NCBI GenBank assembly: GCA_036502085.1
Contig: DASXZD010000026.1
Span: 11,718-75,717 of the forward strand
Direction: 5' to 3'
Source: PALSA-505 sp036502085
GTDB lineage: Bacteria; Actinomycetota; Actinomycetes; Streptosporangiales; Streptosporangiaceae
DNA length: 64,000 bases
The notes beneath the pieces were generated by a model. That model was not told the DNA's origin, searched no databases, and saw only the letters and a list, made by a program, of their open reading frames with translations. Numbering within the stretch: the stretch's first letter is position 1; every line of letters starts with the position of its first letter. This document shows, one piece after another, positions 1 to 9,177 of the stretch. Position numbers and translations under genes: made by a program.

Positions 1-339
1 GCCGAGCAGCGCGTACGTCTCCAGCAGGACCTCGGCGTCCGATCCAGTGTGCAGCCCGATGCCGCGGGCGCGCAGCGCCTTGGCCAGCTCGACGTGGTTG
101 TACAGCTGGCCGTTGTAGACCATCAGGTACCGCTCGTCGGACGAGCGTACCGGCTGGTCACCGGCACCGACCGGGTCGATGGCGGCCAGCCGCCTGAAGC
201 CGAGTGCGATGTCGTGGTCGGCGTAGAAGTCATCGCCGTCCGGCCCGCGGTGCACGATGCGGTCGGCGGCGTCGCGAACCCAGCGCTCGTCCGGCTCGGC
301 CTCCGGCCCGAGAGCCAGGCACCCGGTGATTCCGCTCAT
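1..339 (-). CDS. Asparagine-synthetase-like protein, N-terminal part (truncated by window edge)
   Basis: The first 113 residues of a class II glutamine-amidotransferase domain of the AsnB family are visible; the rest lies beyond base 1. Family hallmarks are present: HRGPDG near residue 30, FRRL, and VYNGQLYN near residue 74. Family members normally start Met-Cys-Gly-Ile, where Cys2 becomes the N-terminal nucleophile that hydrolyses glutamine. Here the start reads MSGITG, so the nucleophile is Ser. An in-frame TAA lies four codons upstream of the ATG at 339 with no alternative start between, so the substitution is not a start-site error. There is no clear ribosome binding site. Either the protein uses free ammonia, or it is a non-canonical amide or lactam ligase. 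Family assignment is secure; function is not. An 80-bp palindromic element begins 10 bp upstream of the start. Confidence 0.8.
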   Translation of the reverse strand, partial: MSGITGCLALGPEAEPDERWVRDAADRIVHRGPDGDDFYADHDIALGFRRLAAIDPVGAGDQPVRSSDERYLMVYNGQLYNHVELAKALRARGIGLHTGSDAEVLLETYALLG

Positions 340-348
340 CTGAGAAAC

Positions 349-428
349 TTATTCAAACCTTCAATTAATTATCAATGCAGCGGGATTGACCTGCGGCTAC
401 GTCGACCCATCTATCGGGTTTTGAATAA
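349..428. repeat. 80-bp palindromic element, copy A
   Basis: An AT-rich island in otherwise GC-rich DNA, bounded by TTATTCAAACC on the left and GGTTTTGAATAA on the right, spanning exactly 80 bp. A second element of the same length, ends and partly the same interior (GACCTGCG near the middle, TCGA at element positions 54-57) lies at 55090-55169. It sits directly upstream of the asparagine-synthetase-like gene and holds the only plausible promoter DNA for it. The remaining spacer to 607 shows no other structure. It could be a two-site operator, a small non-autonomous repeat or a structured RNA element. Confidence 0.6.
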
Positions 429-607
429 ATTTCTGCCCTCGGCCGGTTGCAGGCATCATCTGCCCACCGATCCTACGGGCGAGGCACAACGTGTTTGGCC
501 TGCTTGCGGCACTCTGCCAATCATCGGGCCCATCGCCGGTCCCGGCCGTCCGGCCCGCTGCCCGGCCCTAGAGCAGTGCGCCGGGCAGGCGGCGGGCGGC
601 TGCGAGG

Positions 608-1372
608 CTACTCGCCGCGCCAGACCGGCGGGCGCTTCTCGGCGAACGCGATCGCGCCCTCCATCGCGTCCGCCGACCCGAAGACCGCCCCGAGGATCTC
701 GCCCTGCCGGGCCTGCTGCTCGCCGGCCGGCCACTCGGCGGATTCGACCATCACCCGCTTGGACGCGACCACGGCCAGCGGCGCGCAGGCCGCGACCCGG
801 CCCGCCAGCTCGCGGGCGGCGGCGAGCGCCTGCCCGGCCGGCACCACCGAGGCGATCAGGCCGGCCTGGTGCAGTTCGCTGGCCGGCACCCGCTCGCCGG
901 TCAGCACGATCTGCATGGCCCGGTGGTAGGGAATGCGGTGATGCAGCTTGAGCAGGCCGCCGGCCCCCGCGGCCAGGCCGCGCGTGACCTCGGGCAGCCC
1001 GAATTTCGCCTCGTCGCTGGCGACCACCAGGTCGCAGGCGAGCACGATCTCGAAACCGCCGGCCAGCGCGTAGCCCTCGACCGCCGCGATCACCGGCTTG
1101 GCCGGCGGCCGCTCGGTGATGCCGCCGAACCCGCGCCCGCCGGCCAGCGGGTTATCGCCGGTCAGGAACCCCTTCAGGTCCATCCCGGCGCAGAACGTGC
1201 CGCCTGCGCCGGTCAGGATGATCACCCGGACGTCCTTGCGGGCGTCCAGGTCGTCGATGGCCGCGGCGATGCCGGCCGAGACGGCGCCGTTGACGGCGTT
1301 GCGCGCCTCAGGCCGGTTGATCGTGATGACGGCGATGCCGCCGTCGGTCTCGATGAGCACCTCGTCTGCCAC
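608..1372 (-). CDS. Enoyl-CoA hydratase/isomerase (crotonase family)
   Basis: A 254-residue crotonase, the usual family length. The oxyanion-hole segments are clear: GTFCAGMDLK near residue 60 and ALAGGFEIVLACD near residue 100. The Glu in the second segment and the Glu in FGLPEVTRG correspond to the two catalytic glutamates of hydratases, so hydration of 2-enoyl-CoA (or a related isomerase reaction) in the cytosol is likely. A GTG at 1372 follows a GGGGAGGGG ribosome binding site; an upstream ATG at 1441 would add an unrelated 23-residue leader. It lies downstream of, and on the same strand as, a short-chain dehydrogenase resembling 3-hydroxyacyl-CoA dehydrogenase, so the two can supply consecutive beta-oxidation steps. 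The acyl substrate cannot be read from sequence. Confidence 0.88.
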   Translation of the reverse strand: MADEVLIETDGGIAVITINRPEARNAVNGAVSAGIAAAIDDLDARKDVRVIILTGAGGTFCAGMDLKGFLTGDNPLAGGRGFGGITERPPAKPVIAAVEGYALAGGFEIVLACDLVVASDEAKFGLPEVTRGLAAGAGGLLKLHHRIPYHRAMQIVLTGERVPASELHQAGLIASVVPAGQALAAARELAGRVAACAPLAVVASKRVMVESAEWPAGEQQARQGEILGAVFGSADAMEGAIAFAEKRPPVWRGE

Positions 1373-1468
1373 GCCACCCCTCCCCTGGGTCGCTTGCCTG
1401 CCGCCTTCCATGATCATGAAGAGGTGAGCGCGTGATAGCACGCCGAGGTCTTCATGAGCATGGAGGTC

Positions 1469-2242
1469 CTACTTCGGCTGGAACCTGATTCCGCCGTCGA
1501 AGCGGATGACCTCGGCGTTCATGTAGTCGTTCTCGATCAGCGCCCGCACCAGGTGGGCGAACTCGGCCGCCGTGCCCAGCCGCTTGGGGAACGCGACCGG
1601 CGCGATCAGCTTGACCTTGAACTCCTCGCTGGCCGCCCCAGTCCCGTAGATGGGAGTGTCGATGATGCCAGGAGCAATGGTGTTGACCCGCGCCCCGATG
1701 GCGCCCAGGTCGCGGGCCGCCGGCACGGTCATGCCGATGATGCCGCCCTTGGAGGCGGAGTAGGCGACCTGCCCGGTCTGACCCTCGATCCCGGCGACGG
1801 ACGCCGTGTTGATGATCACTCCGCGCTGACCGTCCGCGTCGACCGGCTCAGTCTTGGCCATCGCGGCAGCGGCGATCCGCATCAGGTTGAAGGTGCCGAT
1901 CAGGTTGATGTCGATGACCTTGCGGTAGGCGACCAGGTCGTGCGGCGTGCCGTCACGGGCCACGGTGCGGGCGGCCCAGCCGATGCCCGCACAGCTCACG
2001 GCGACCCGCAGCGGCACGCCGAGGCCGGTCGCGGCATCCACCGCTGCCTGCACCGACTGCTCATCCGAGACGTCGGTCCTGACGAACAGCCCGCCAAGCT
2101 CGCTGGCTATCGTCTTGCCCCGGTCCTCATTCAGGTCCGCAACGACAACGCGAGAGCCCGCGGAGGCCAGTTCGCGCGCCGTTGCCTCGCCGAGGCCGCT
2201 GGCCCCCCCTGACACGATCGATGCAGTTCCGTTTAGTTTCAT
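1469..2242 (-). CDS. Short-chain dehydrogenase, probable 3-hydroxyacyl-CoA dehydrogenase type 2
   Basis: A classical SDR of about 257 residues. The dinucleotide-binding loop reads SGGASGLG near the N-terminus (usual TGxxxGxG, with Ser for Thr), the second signature is CAG (usually NAG), and the catalytic triad is Ser in NTASVAG with YSASKGG. The acidic residue in VVVADLN after beta-strand 2 favours NAD over NADP. The overall sequence, with GIIDTPIYG and a C-terminal FDGGIRF, is like the HSD17B10 / short-chain 3-hydroxyacyl-CoA dehydrogenase group. I chose the ATG at 2242 because family members begin just before the KLNGTASIV strand; an ATG at 2254 is also in frame. It is co-directional with the crotonase 96 bp downstream, so the pair probably acts in acyl-CoA oxidation. 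Confidence 0.85.
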   Translation of the reverse strand: MKLNGTASIVSGGASGLGEATARELASAGSRVVVADLNEDRGKTIASELGGLFVRTDVSDEQSVQAAVDAATGLGVPLRVAVSCAGIGWAARTVARDGTPHDLVAYRKVIDINLIGTFNLMRIAAAAMAKTEPVDADGQRGVIINTASVAGIEGQTGQVAYSASKGGIIGMTVPAARDLGAIGARVNTIAPGIIDTPIYGTGAASEEFKVKLIAPVAFPKRLGTAAEFAHLVRALIENDYMNAEVIRFDGGIRFQPK

Positions 2243-2462
2243 GTGCGGGAGCATACTTGGGGCGCGGCGGCGTGACCGAACCGGGTTCGGTTTGACCGTG
2301 CGGATGACCGGGCAGGCGATGACCAGGGACCGCCGCTGTCAGTACCCAGGTTTAGCCTTGTTACAACGGCACGAACGGGGTTGTCATTAGATCCCTTCGT
2401 GCCCCAGGGTCATGAGCTGCGCCAGGTCTGGGCGCAGCAATCCCCGACGGCGAGGAGAGATC

Positions 2463-4103
2463 GTGCGGAAGTTCCGAGGGAATCCCTGGGCGGTGCTGAT
2501 AGTCATCTCGCTCGGGTTCTTCATGACCCTGCTCGACCTGACGATCGTGAACATCGCTATTCCCAACATGATCACCAAGCTGCACGCGTCGTTCGATGAC
2601 GTCCTGTGGGTGATCAACGCTTACGCCCTGGTGCTCGCCGTGCTGGTCATCACCGGCGGGCGGCTCGGCGACCTGGTCGGGCCGCGGACCATGTTCATTG
2701 CCGGGATCGCGACGTTCACCGCGGCCTCGGCGGCCTGCGGGCTGGCCCCGAGCCCGGGCTGGCTGATCGGCTTCCGTGCGGTCCAGGGACTGGGCGCTGC
2801 CATGCTCATGCCGCAGACGCTGACCATGATCACGATGGTCTTCCCGCCGGACCGGCGCGGCGCGGCGTTCGGCATCTGGGGCGCGGTGGCCGGCGTGGCC
2901 ACGATCGCGGGCCCGACCCTCGGCGGGTTGCTGATCTCCGCGTTCGACTGGCGCTGGATCTTCTTCGTCAACCTGCCGATCGGGGTCGCCGTGCTGGCGC
3001 TGACCGGCGTCCTGATCCCCGACCTGCGGACCGGCCGCAGGCAGCGGCTCGACATCCGCGGCGTGGTGCTGGCCAGCGCGGCGCTGCTGGCCATCTGCTA
3101 CGGCCTGGTAGAGGGGCAGACTTACAACTGGGGAAAGATCAACTCGTTCGTCAGCATCCCGCTGGTGCTCGGCGCCGGCGTCGTGCTGCTGGTGCTGTTC
3201 GGCGTCTCCCAGGCGCTGCGGCAGGACCGCGACCCGCTGGTGCCGTTCGCGGTCTTCAAGGACCGCAACTTCTCCCTGATGAACCTGGTGTCCGGCACGC
3301 TGACCGTCGGCATGATGGGAATCTTCCTGCCGTTCACCATCTACCTGCAGTCCGTGCTCGGCTTCTCGGCGCTGAAGGCGGGCCTGACCATGGCCCCGGC
3401 CTCGGTGATCTCGATATTCATCGCGCCGATGGCGGGCCGGATGACCGACCGGATCGGCGGCAAGTACATCCTGATGGCCGGCCTGGCGCTGTTCGCGGTC
3501 GGGATGGGCGCGATGGTGCTGGTCGCGCGGGTCACGTCTGTCTGGTACGACTTCCTGCCCGGCCAGTTCGTGGCCGGCATCGGGATGGGCTGCACGTTCG
3601 CGCCGCTCACCGCTCTGGCCATGCGCGACGTCCAGCCCCAGCTGGCCGGCGCGGCGTCCGGGGTGATCAACACGGTCCGGCAGGTCGGCACGGTGATCGG
3701 CACGGCCGCCGTCGGCGCCCTGCTGCAGAACAGGCTCGTCGCCGCCTGGTCCAGCCAGGCGACGGCCCGCACCCACGGCCTGCCCGGCTCGGTTCGCGGC
3801 CAGATCATCACCGGTTTCCGCGACGCCGCCCGGAGCGGCCTGCAGGTCGGCGCCGGCCAGACCGGCAGCAAGATCAAGCTGCCGCCGGGCGCTCCGGCGA
3901 GCCTGATCCAGCGGATCGACCTGATCAGCCGCGAGGTGTTCGGCTACGGCTTCGTCACCGCCATGCGCTGGACGATGGCCATGCCGGTGCTGCTGCTGCT
4001 GGTGGCGGCCGCATGCTGCCTGGCCATCAGGTCCCGCAAGCGCACCGAAGCCGACGCCGAGGCCGCCGCCAAGCCCCCCGCCGAGGCCACCACCCCCGCC
4101 TAG
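2463..4103 (+). CDS. MFS multidrug exporter, DHA2 family (14 TM)
   Basis: A 546-residue membrane protein with the 14-helix layout of EmrB/QacA proton-coupled drug exporters. Motif A appears as GRLGDLVGPR after helix 2, motif C as AGPTLGG in helix 5, and the following FDWRWIFFVNLPIG is typical of DHA2 proteins. TLLDLTIVNIAIP in helix 1 is the D1 motif of the group. The start is the GTG at 2463, preceded by GAGGAGA with good spacing; an ATG at 2412 lacks this. The C-terminus is a short charged, Ala/Pro-rich cytoplasmic tail. No TetR or MarR regulator is adjacent, so control is not evident. The substrate cannot be inferred. Confidence 0.92.
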   Translation: MRKFRGNPWAVLIVISLGFFMTLLDLTIVNIAIPNMITKLHASFDDVLWVINAYALVLAVLVITGGRLGDLVGPRTMFIAGIATFTAASAACGLAPSPGWLIGFRAVQGLGAAMLMPQTLTMITMVFPPDRRGAAFGIWGAVAGVATIAGPTLGGLLISAFDWRWIFFVNLPIGVAVLALTGVLIPDLRTGRRQRLDIRGVVLASAALLAICYGLVEGQTYNWGKINSFVSIPLVLGAGVVLLVLFGVSQALRQDRDPLVPFAVFKDRNFSLMNLVSGTLTVGMMGIFLPFTIYLQSVLGFSALKAGLTMAPASVISIFIAPMAGRMTDRIGGKYILMAGLALFAVGMGAMVLVARVTSVWYDFLPGQFVAGIGMGCTFAPLTALAMRDVQPQLAGAASGVINTVRQVGTVIGTAAVGALLQNRLVAAWSSQATARTHGLPGSVRGQIITGFRDAARSGLQVGAGQTGSKIKLPPGAPASLIQRIDLISREVFGYGFVTAMRWTMAMPVLLLLVAAACCLAIRSRKRTEADAEAAAKPPAEATTPA

Positions 4104-4186
4104 CAACCCCACGGCGGGCCCTACCCGCCCATGATCGCGAAGCATTAGTAGTGCTACCGCACGCATAACTCTTCATGATCAAGCTA

Positions 4187-4225
4187 CGCCCCGCAGCGGC
4201 CAGGCCGGGACGCCGCCGCGGGGCG
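4187..4225. terminator. Hairpin between convergent genes
   Basis: Perfect 8-bp arms CGCCCCGC (4187-4194) and GCGGGGCG (4218-4225), with inner complementarity GCGGC/GCCGC, between the 3' ends of the exporter (+) and the KamA-like gene (-). There is no U-tract, as is common for high-GC actinomycete terminators. A nearby TTCATGATCAAG recalls TTCCATGATCATGAAG at 1407. Confidence 0.5.
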
Positions 4226-4316
4226 CTGGCGGGCGGGACGGGACGGGACGCGCGCTATTCGGCGTGCCGACAGCGCGAGGCCGGGCCGTCCCGTCCCACC
4301 GTGCGGGTAACCGCCT

Positions 4317-5741
<1,425 letters not shown>

Positions 5742-5865
5742 GCAACTCCTCTCGGTTGGTCGCGCACGCCAACTGCACGGTCGCGAAATCAGCCAATATG
5801 GCTGCCAAGACACCCCGCTGCGTCTGGTTCACCCCCGCGCCGCTTGCAGCGACGCACGGGCCACC

Positions 5866-5889
5866 TGTGACCTACGCGAAGAGGTCACA
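5866..5889. promoter_or_regulatory. Inverted repeat in the KamA-like/plsX intergenic region
   Basis: TGTGACCT (5866-5873) and AGGTCACA (5882-5889) form a perfect 8-bp inverted repeat with an 8-nt spacer. It lies between two divergently transcribed genes in a 321-bp gap, where an operator is expected. The half-site spacing does not match a Crp site (TGTGA-N6-TCACA). The bound protein is unknown. Confidence 0.45.
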
Positions 5890-5948
5890 ACTGTGAAACG
5901 CAAGGGTAAAGGACGAGGTTCCCGCCCGCCACTTCAGGGTGATCACCA

Positions 5949-5986
5949 GCGCGTGGCGGCACCCGATTCCAGCTGCCGCCACGCGC
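5949..5986 (+). other. Strong hairpin upstream of plsX
   Basis: Arms GCGCGTGGCGGCA (5949-5961) and TGCCGCCACGCGC (5974-5986) are perfectly complementary over 13 bp with a 12-nt loop. No gene on this strand ends just upstream, so it is not an ordinary terminator; it would lie in the 5' leader of plsX if transcription starts before it. The rest of the 5742-6062 gap holds only the 5866 inverted repeat. Confidence 0.5.
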
Positions 5987-6062
5987 CGGTGACCGGCCGC
6001 GACACCGGAGGTGGGAAGCTTAGGGTCATGCGGGACGCTGTTAGCCGTTTGTTTCCCCCGCC

Positions 6063-7322
6063 TTGGCCGCCGGCCCAGGCGCTCACGGACGCGGTGCCGC
6101 GCTGGCCGGCCTGACCTCAGGCGACAGCCCGGCACTGCCGCCGGCTGCCGAACCGGTCGCGCCCGGCGGCACGCCGGTTGTCGCCGTGGATGCGATGGGC
6201 GGCGACCACGGGCCCGCCGAGATCGTGGCCGGCGCGGTCGCGGCGGTCAGGGAGCATGGCGTCCAGGTGGTGCTGGCCGGCCGGCCGGGACAGCTGCGCA
6301 CGCTGCTGGCTGATCACCACGCCACCGGCGAGATCCGCGTCGTCGCGGCGGACGATTCGCACGGCATGGACGAGGGCGGCCTGTCGACCTGGCGGCGCCC
6401 GCGGTCCAGCATTGCCGTGTCGTGCGCGCTGGTCAGGCGCGGCCAGGCCGCCGCGGTCGTGTCGGCCGGCTCGACCGGGGTCATCGTCACCACCGCCCGG
6501 CTGCGGCTGCGGTCGCTGCCCGGCGTGCTGCGGCCGGCCCTGGCGGTGGTGCTGCCCGGCCGGCCTACTCCCACCATCCTCATCGACGCCGGAGCGATCG
6601 CCGACCCCAAGCCGGAGATGCTCGTCCAGTTCGCCCAGCTCGGCGTGGCCTACGCGCAGGTCTCGCACGGCGTGGCGGAGCCCCGGGTGGGCCTGCTCAC
6701 GATCGGGGCGGAGCCGGGCAAGGGGAACAAGCTGGTCCGCCGGGCGCACGAACTGCTCTCCGAGGACCCTCCGCACGGCGGGATGCCGATCGGCTTCATC
6801 GGCAACATCGAGGGCGGTGACCTGCTGACCGGCAAGGTGCACGTGGCGGTCACCGACGGGTTCGCCGGCAACGTCGCGCTGAAAACGCTAGAAGGTGCCG
6901 TACGGTACGCGGCCGGCCAACTGCGCGAGGCCGTGTCCGGGTCGCGGGCGGCGCGGATGGGTGCCCTGCTGCAGCGACGGAGGCTGCGTGAGTTCGCCCA
7001 GCTCATCGACTCGGAGTCGTACGGCGGAGCGGCACTGCTCGGGCTCTCGGGGACCGTGGTCATCGCGCACGGCGCGAGCCGGGCCCGCGGCATCACGTCG
7101 GCCTGCGTGCTGGCGTCCGACCTCGAACAGCGCCAGATCACCGAAAAGATCAAGGAGCGGCTCGGCTCCGGCCGCCACTTCCTGCGCCGCCCGCTGGTAC
7201 CGCCGCCGGGCCGCAGCCCCGCGGGCCCGCCCCGCTCGAACCCGCCCCGCTCGAACCCGCCGCGCTCGGGCCCGCCGCGCTCGGGCCCGCCGCCGTCCCG
7301 GCCCGAGCATGGCGTCAGGTAA
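6063..7322 (+). CDS. plsX: Phosphate acyltransferase PlsX
   Basis: Makes acyl-phosphate from acyl-ACP and phosphate, the first step of the PlsX/PlsY route to phosphatidic acid; peripheral to the membrane. VVAVDAMGGDHGP, SAGSTG, IGNIEGGD and TDGFAGNVALKTLEG are PlsX landmarks in the correct order. The family core starts about residue 38 here. In this frame a TAG at 6042 blocks upstream extension and only a TTG at 6063 (or a GTG inside VVAVDA at 6186) is available, so the start is uncertain. The C-terminus carries a 40-residue Pro/Ser/Arg tail built partly from four 15-bp repeats (7226-7285, PPRSN/PPRSG units), not part of the enzyme fold. The common actinobacterial neighbour rpmF is not present upstream. 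argS follows 43 bp downstream and is probably co-transcribed. Confidence 0.9.
   Translation: MAAGPGAHGRGAALAGLTSGDSPALPPAAEPVAPGGTPVVAVDAMGGDHGPAEIVAGAVAAVREHGVQVVLAGRPGQLRTLLADHHATGEIRVVAADDSHGMDEGGLSTWRRPRSSIAVSCALVRRGQAAAVVSAGSTGVIVTTARLRLRSLPGVLRPALAVVLPGRPTPTILIDAGAIADPKPEMLVQFAQLGVAYAQVSHGVAEPRVGLLTIGAEPGKGNKLVRRAHELLSEDPPHGGMPIGFIGNIEGGDLLTGKVHVAVTDGFAGNVALKTLEGAVRYAAGQLREAVSGSRAARMGALLQRRRLREFAQLIDSESYGGAALLGLSGTVVIAHGASRARGITSACVLASDLEQRQITEKIKERLGSGRHFLRRPLVPPPGRSPAGPPRSNPPRSNPPRSGPPRSGPPPSRPEHGVR
7226..7285 (+). repeat. 15-bp tandem repeat in the plsX tail
   Basis: Four units: two of CCCGCCCCGCTCGAA followed by two of CCCGCCGCGCTCGGG. They keep the reading frame and encode a PPRSN/PPRSG pentapeptide repeat in the C-terminal tail. 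Confidence 0.85.
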
Positions 7323-7365
7323 ATGCGGGAGCACGCTACGGAGCCGGGCCGATAGTCTTGCTGAC

Positions 7366-9096
7366 ATGGCCGATCCCCAGGAAGTCCTCGCGCAGCGGGT
7401 GCGCCGCGCCCTGGCCGCGGCGTTCGGCCCCGAGCACGGTGACGACGATCCGGTCATCAGGCCGTCACAGTTCGCCGACTACCAGTCGAACGTGGCGCTG
7501 CCGCTCGGCAAGCAGCTCGGCCGCCCGCCGCGGGAGGTCGCCGCGGAGCTCGCCCGGCACCTGGACGTGGCCGACGTGTGCGCGACGCCCGAGGTCAGCG
7601 GCCCGGGCTTTGTCAACCTGACGCTCCGCGACGAGTGGATCGCCGGCCAGGCCGGCCGGCTGCTCGATGACCGGCGGCTCGGCGTCCCGGCGGCCAGCCC
7701 GGCGCAGACGGTCGTCGTGGACTATTCCGGCCCGAACGTCGCCAAGGAACTGCACGTCGGCCACCTGCGGGCGACCGCGGTGGGCGACGCGCTGGTCCGG
7801 ATCCTCGAGCATCTCGGCCACCGGGTGATCCGCGCCGCTCACCTGGGTGACTGGGGCACCCCGTTCGGCATGCTCATCGAGCACGCGCTCGAGATCGGCG
7901 AGGACACCACGCACGCGCAGTTCGCGGCGGGCGATCTCACCCTCTTCTACCAGGCGGCACGGGCGGAGTTCGACTCCGACCCTGAGTTCGCCGAGCGGGC
8001 GCGGCGGCGGGTGGTCAGCCTGCAGGGCGGCGACGAGGCGTCGCTGCGGGTCTGGCGGCTGCTGGTCGGCGAGTCGATGGACTACCTGCGCAAGCTCTAC
8101 GGCCGGCTCGGCATAACGCTCACCGACGCCGACATGGATCCGGAGAGCTTCTACAACCCGATGCTGGCCGATGTCTGCGCCGAGCTGGAGTCGGACGGCA
8201 TCGCCGTGCTGGACGACGGTGCGCTCTGCGTGTTCCCGCCCGGCTTCACCGGCCGCGACGACAAGCCGCTGCCGATCATCTTGCGCAAGAGCGACGGCGG
8301 CTACGGCTACGCCACGACGGATATTGCCGCGATCAGGTACCGGATCCGCGACCTGGGCGTGAACCGGATGATCTACGTGGTCGGCTCGGAGCAGATGCTG
8401 CACCTGGCCATGGTGTTCGCGACCGCCCGCGAGGCCGGCTGGCTGACCGACGAGATCAGCGCCGAGCACGCGGTCATCGGCCTGATCACCGCGGCCGGCG
8501 GCCAGCGGATCAAGACCAGGGAAGGCGAGCAGGTCAAGCTGGCGGCGCTGGTGGACGAGGCCGTCGAACGGGCCGAGAAGGTCATCGCCGAGCGGTACGA
8601 CGACCCGGTGCAGCGCAGCCAGATCGCCGAGGCGGTCGGCGTCGGCGCGCTCAAGTACGCGGACCTCTCGGTGGCCAGGGACAGCAGCTACGCCCTGGAC
8701 TTCGACCGGATGCTCGCGCTGACCGGGAACACCGGCCCCTACCTGCAGTACGCGACGGCGCGGATCCGCTCGATCTTCCGCCGGGCCGGGCTGGATCCGG
8801 ACCAGATTTCGGCGCCGATCGCCATCGCCGAGGCGGCGGAGCGGGCGCTCGCGCTGCGGTTGCTCGGCTTCGCCGCGGTCGTCTGGCAGGTAGCCGAGAC
8901 CACCGACCCGCACCGGCTCTGCGGCTACCTGTTCGAGCTGGCCAGCGCGTTCACCACGTTCTACGAGCAGTGCCCGGTGCTGCAGGCGGCCGAGCCCGGC
9001 GTCAGGGACTCCCGGCTGACCCTGTCCGCGCTCACCCTCCGGGTGCTGCTCACCGGCCTCGGCCTGCTCGGCGTGCCGGTACCGGACCGGATGTAG
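7366..9096 (+). CDS. argS: Arginyl-tRNA synthetase
   Basis: Charges tRNA-Arg in the cytosol. The 576-residue length is typical. The N-terminal Add-1 domain is followed by a class I core with HVGHLRATAVGD (HIGH motif, near residue 130) and the conserved DYSGPNVAKELHVGH segment. The KMSKS region is degenerate as usual for ArgRS (QRIKTREGE). The C-terminal DALR anticodon-binding domain contains TGNTGPYLQYATARI, diagnostic for ArgRS, and ends with LGVPVPDRM. The start is the ATG at 7366; a much longer in-frame ORF overlapping plsX is not coding there. Confidence 0.96.
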   Translation: MADPQEVLAQRVRRALAAAFGPEHGDDDPVIRPSQFADYQSNVALPLGKQLGRPPREVAAELARHLDVADVCATPEVSGPGFVNLTLRDEWIAGQAGRLLDDRRLGVPAASPAQTVVVDYSGPNVAKELHVGHLRATAVGDALVRILEHLGHRVIRAAHLGDWGTPFGMLIEHALEIGEDTTHAQFAAGDLTLFYQAARAEFDSDPEFAERARRRVVSLQGGDEASLRVWRLLVGESMDYLRKLYGRLGITLTDADMDPESFYNPMLADVCAELESDGIAVLDDGALCVFPPGFTGRDDKPLPIILRKSDGGYGYATTDIAAIRYRIRDLGVNRMIYVVGSEQMLHLAMVFATAREAGWLTDEISAEHAVIGLITAAGGQRIKTREGEQVKLAALVDEAVERAEKVIAERYDDPVQRSQIAEAVGVGALKYADLSVARDSSYALDFDRMLALTGNTGPYLQYATARIRSIFRRAGLDPDQISAPIAIAEAAERALALRLLGFAAVVWQVAETTDPHRLCGYLFELASAFTTFYEQCPVLQAAEPGVRDSRLTLSALTLRVLLTGLGLLGVPVPDRM

Positions 9097-9177
9097 CCGG
9101 CAACTCGCTGCCACCTCCCAGTAAATACACAGGCTCTGCCGTCCGATGTCTCAGACCGTGAAGGCAGTCTCGCTGAC

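Noticed and set aside
2361..4166. 601-codon open frame antisense to the exporter
   Set aside because: It mirrors the GC-rich exporter gene and has low-complexity Arg/Gly/Asp composition with no domain; the sense protein has clear DHA2 motifs.
1405..4175. Shared TGATCATG/CATGATCAAG motifs in spacers near 1407, 4172 and 42449
   Set aside because: Short, imperfect and few; possibly a dispersed spacer motif but not enough here to call a repeat family.
5866..5889. Crp/cAMP-type site
   Set aside because: Half-site spacing is 14 nt between TGTGA and TCACA rather than 6.
6029..6115. 28-codon ORF starting at ATG 6029 before plsX
   Set aside because: No ribosome binding site or recognisable product; it does not resemble rpmF. 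Noted only because of the uncertain plsX start.
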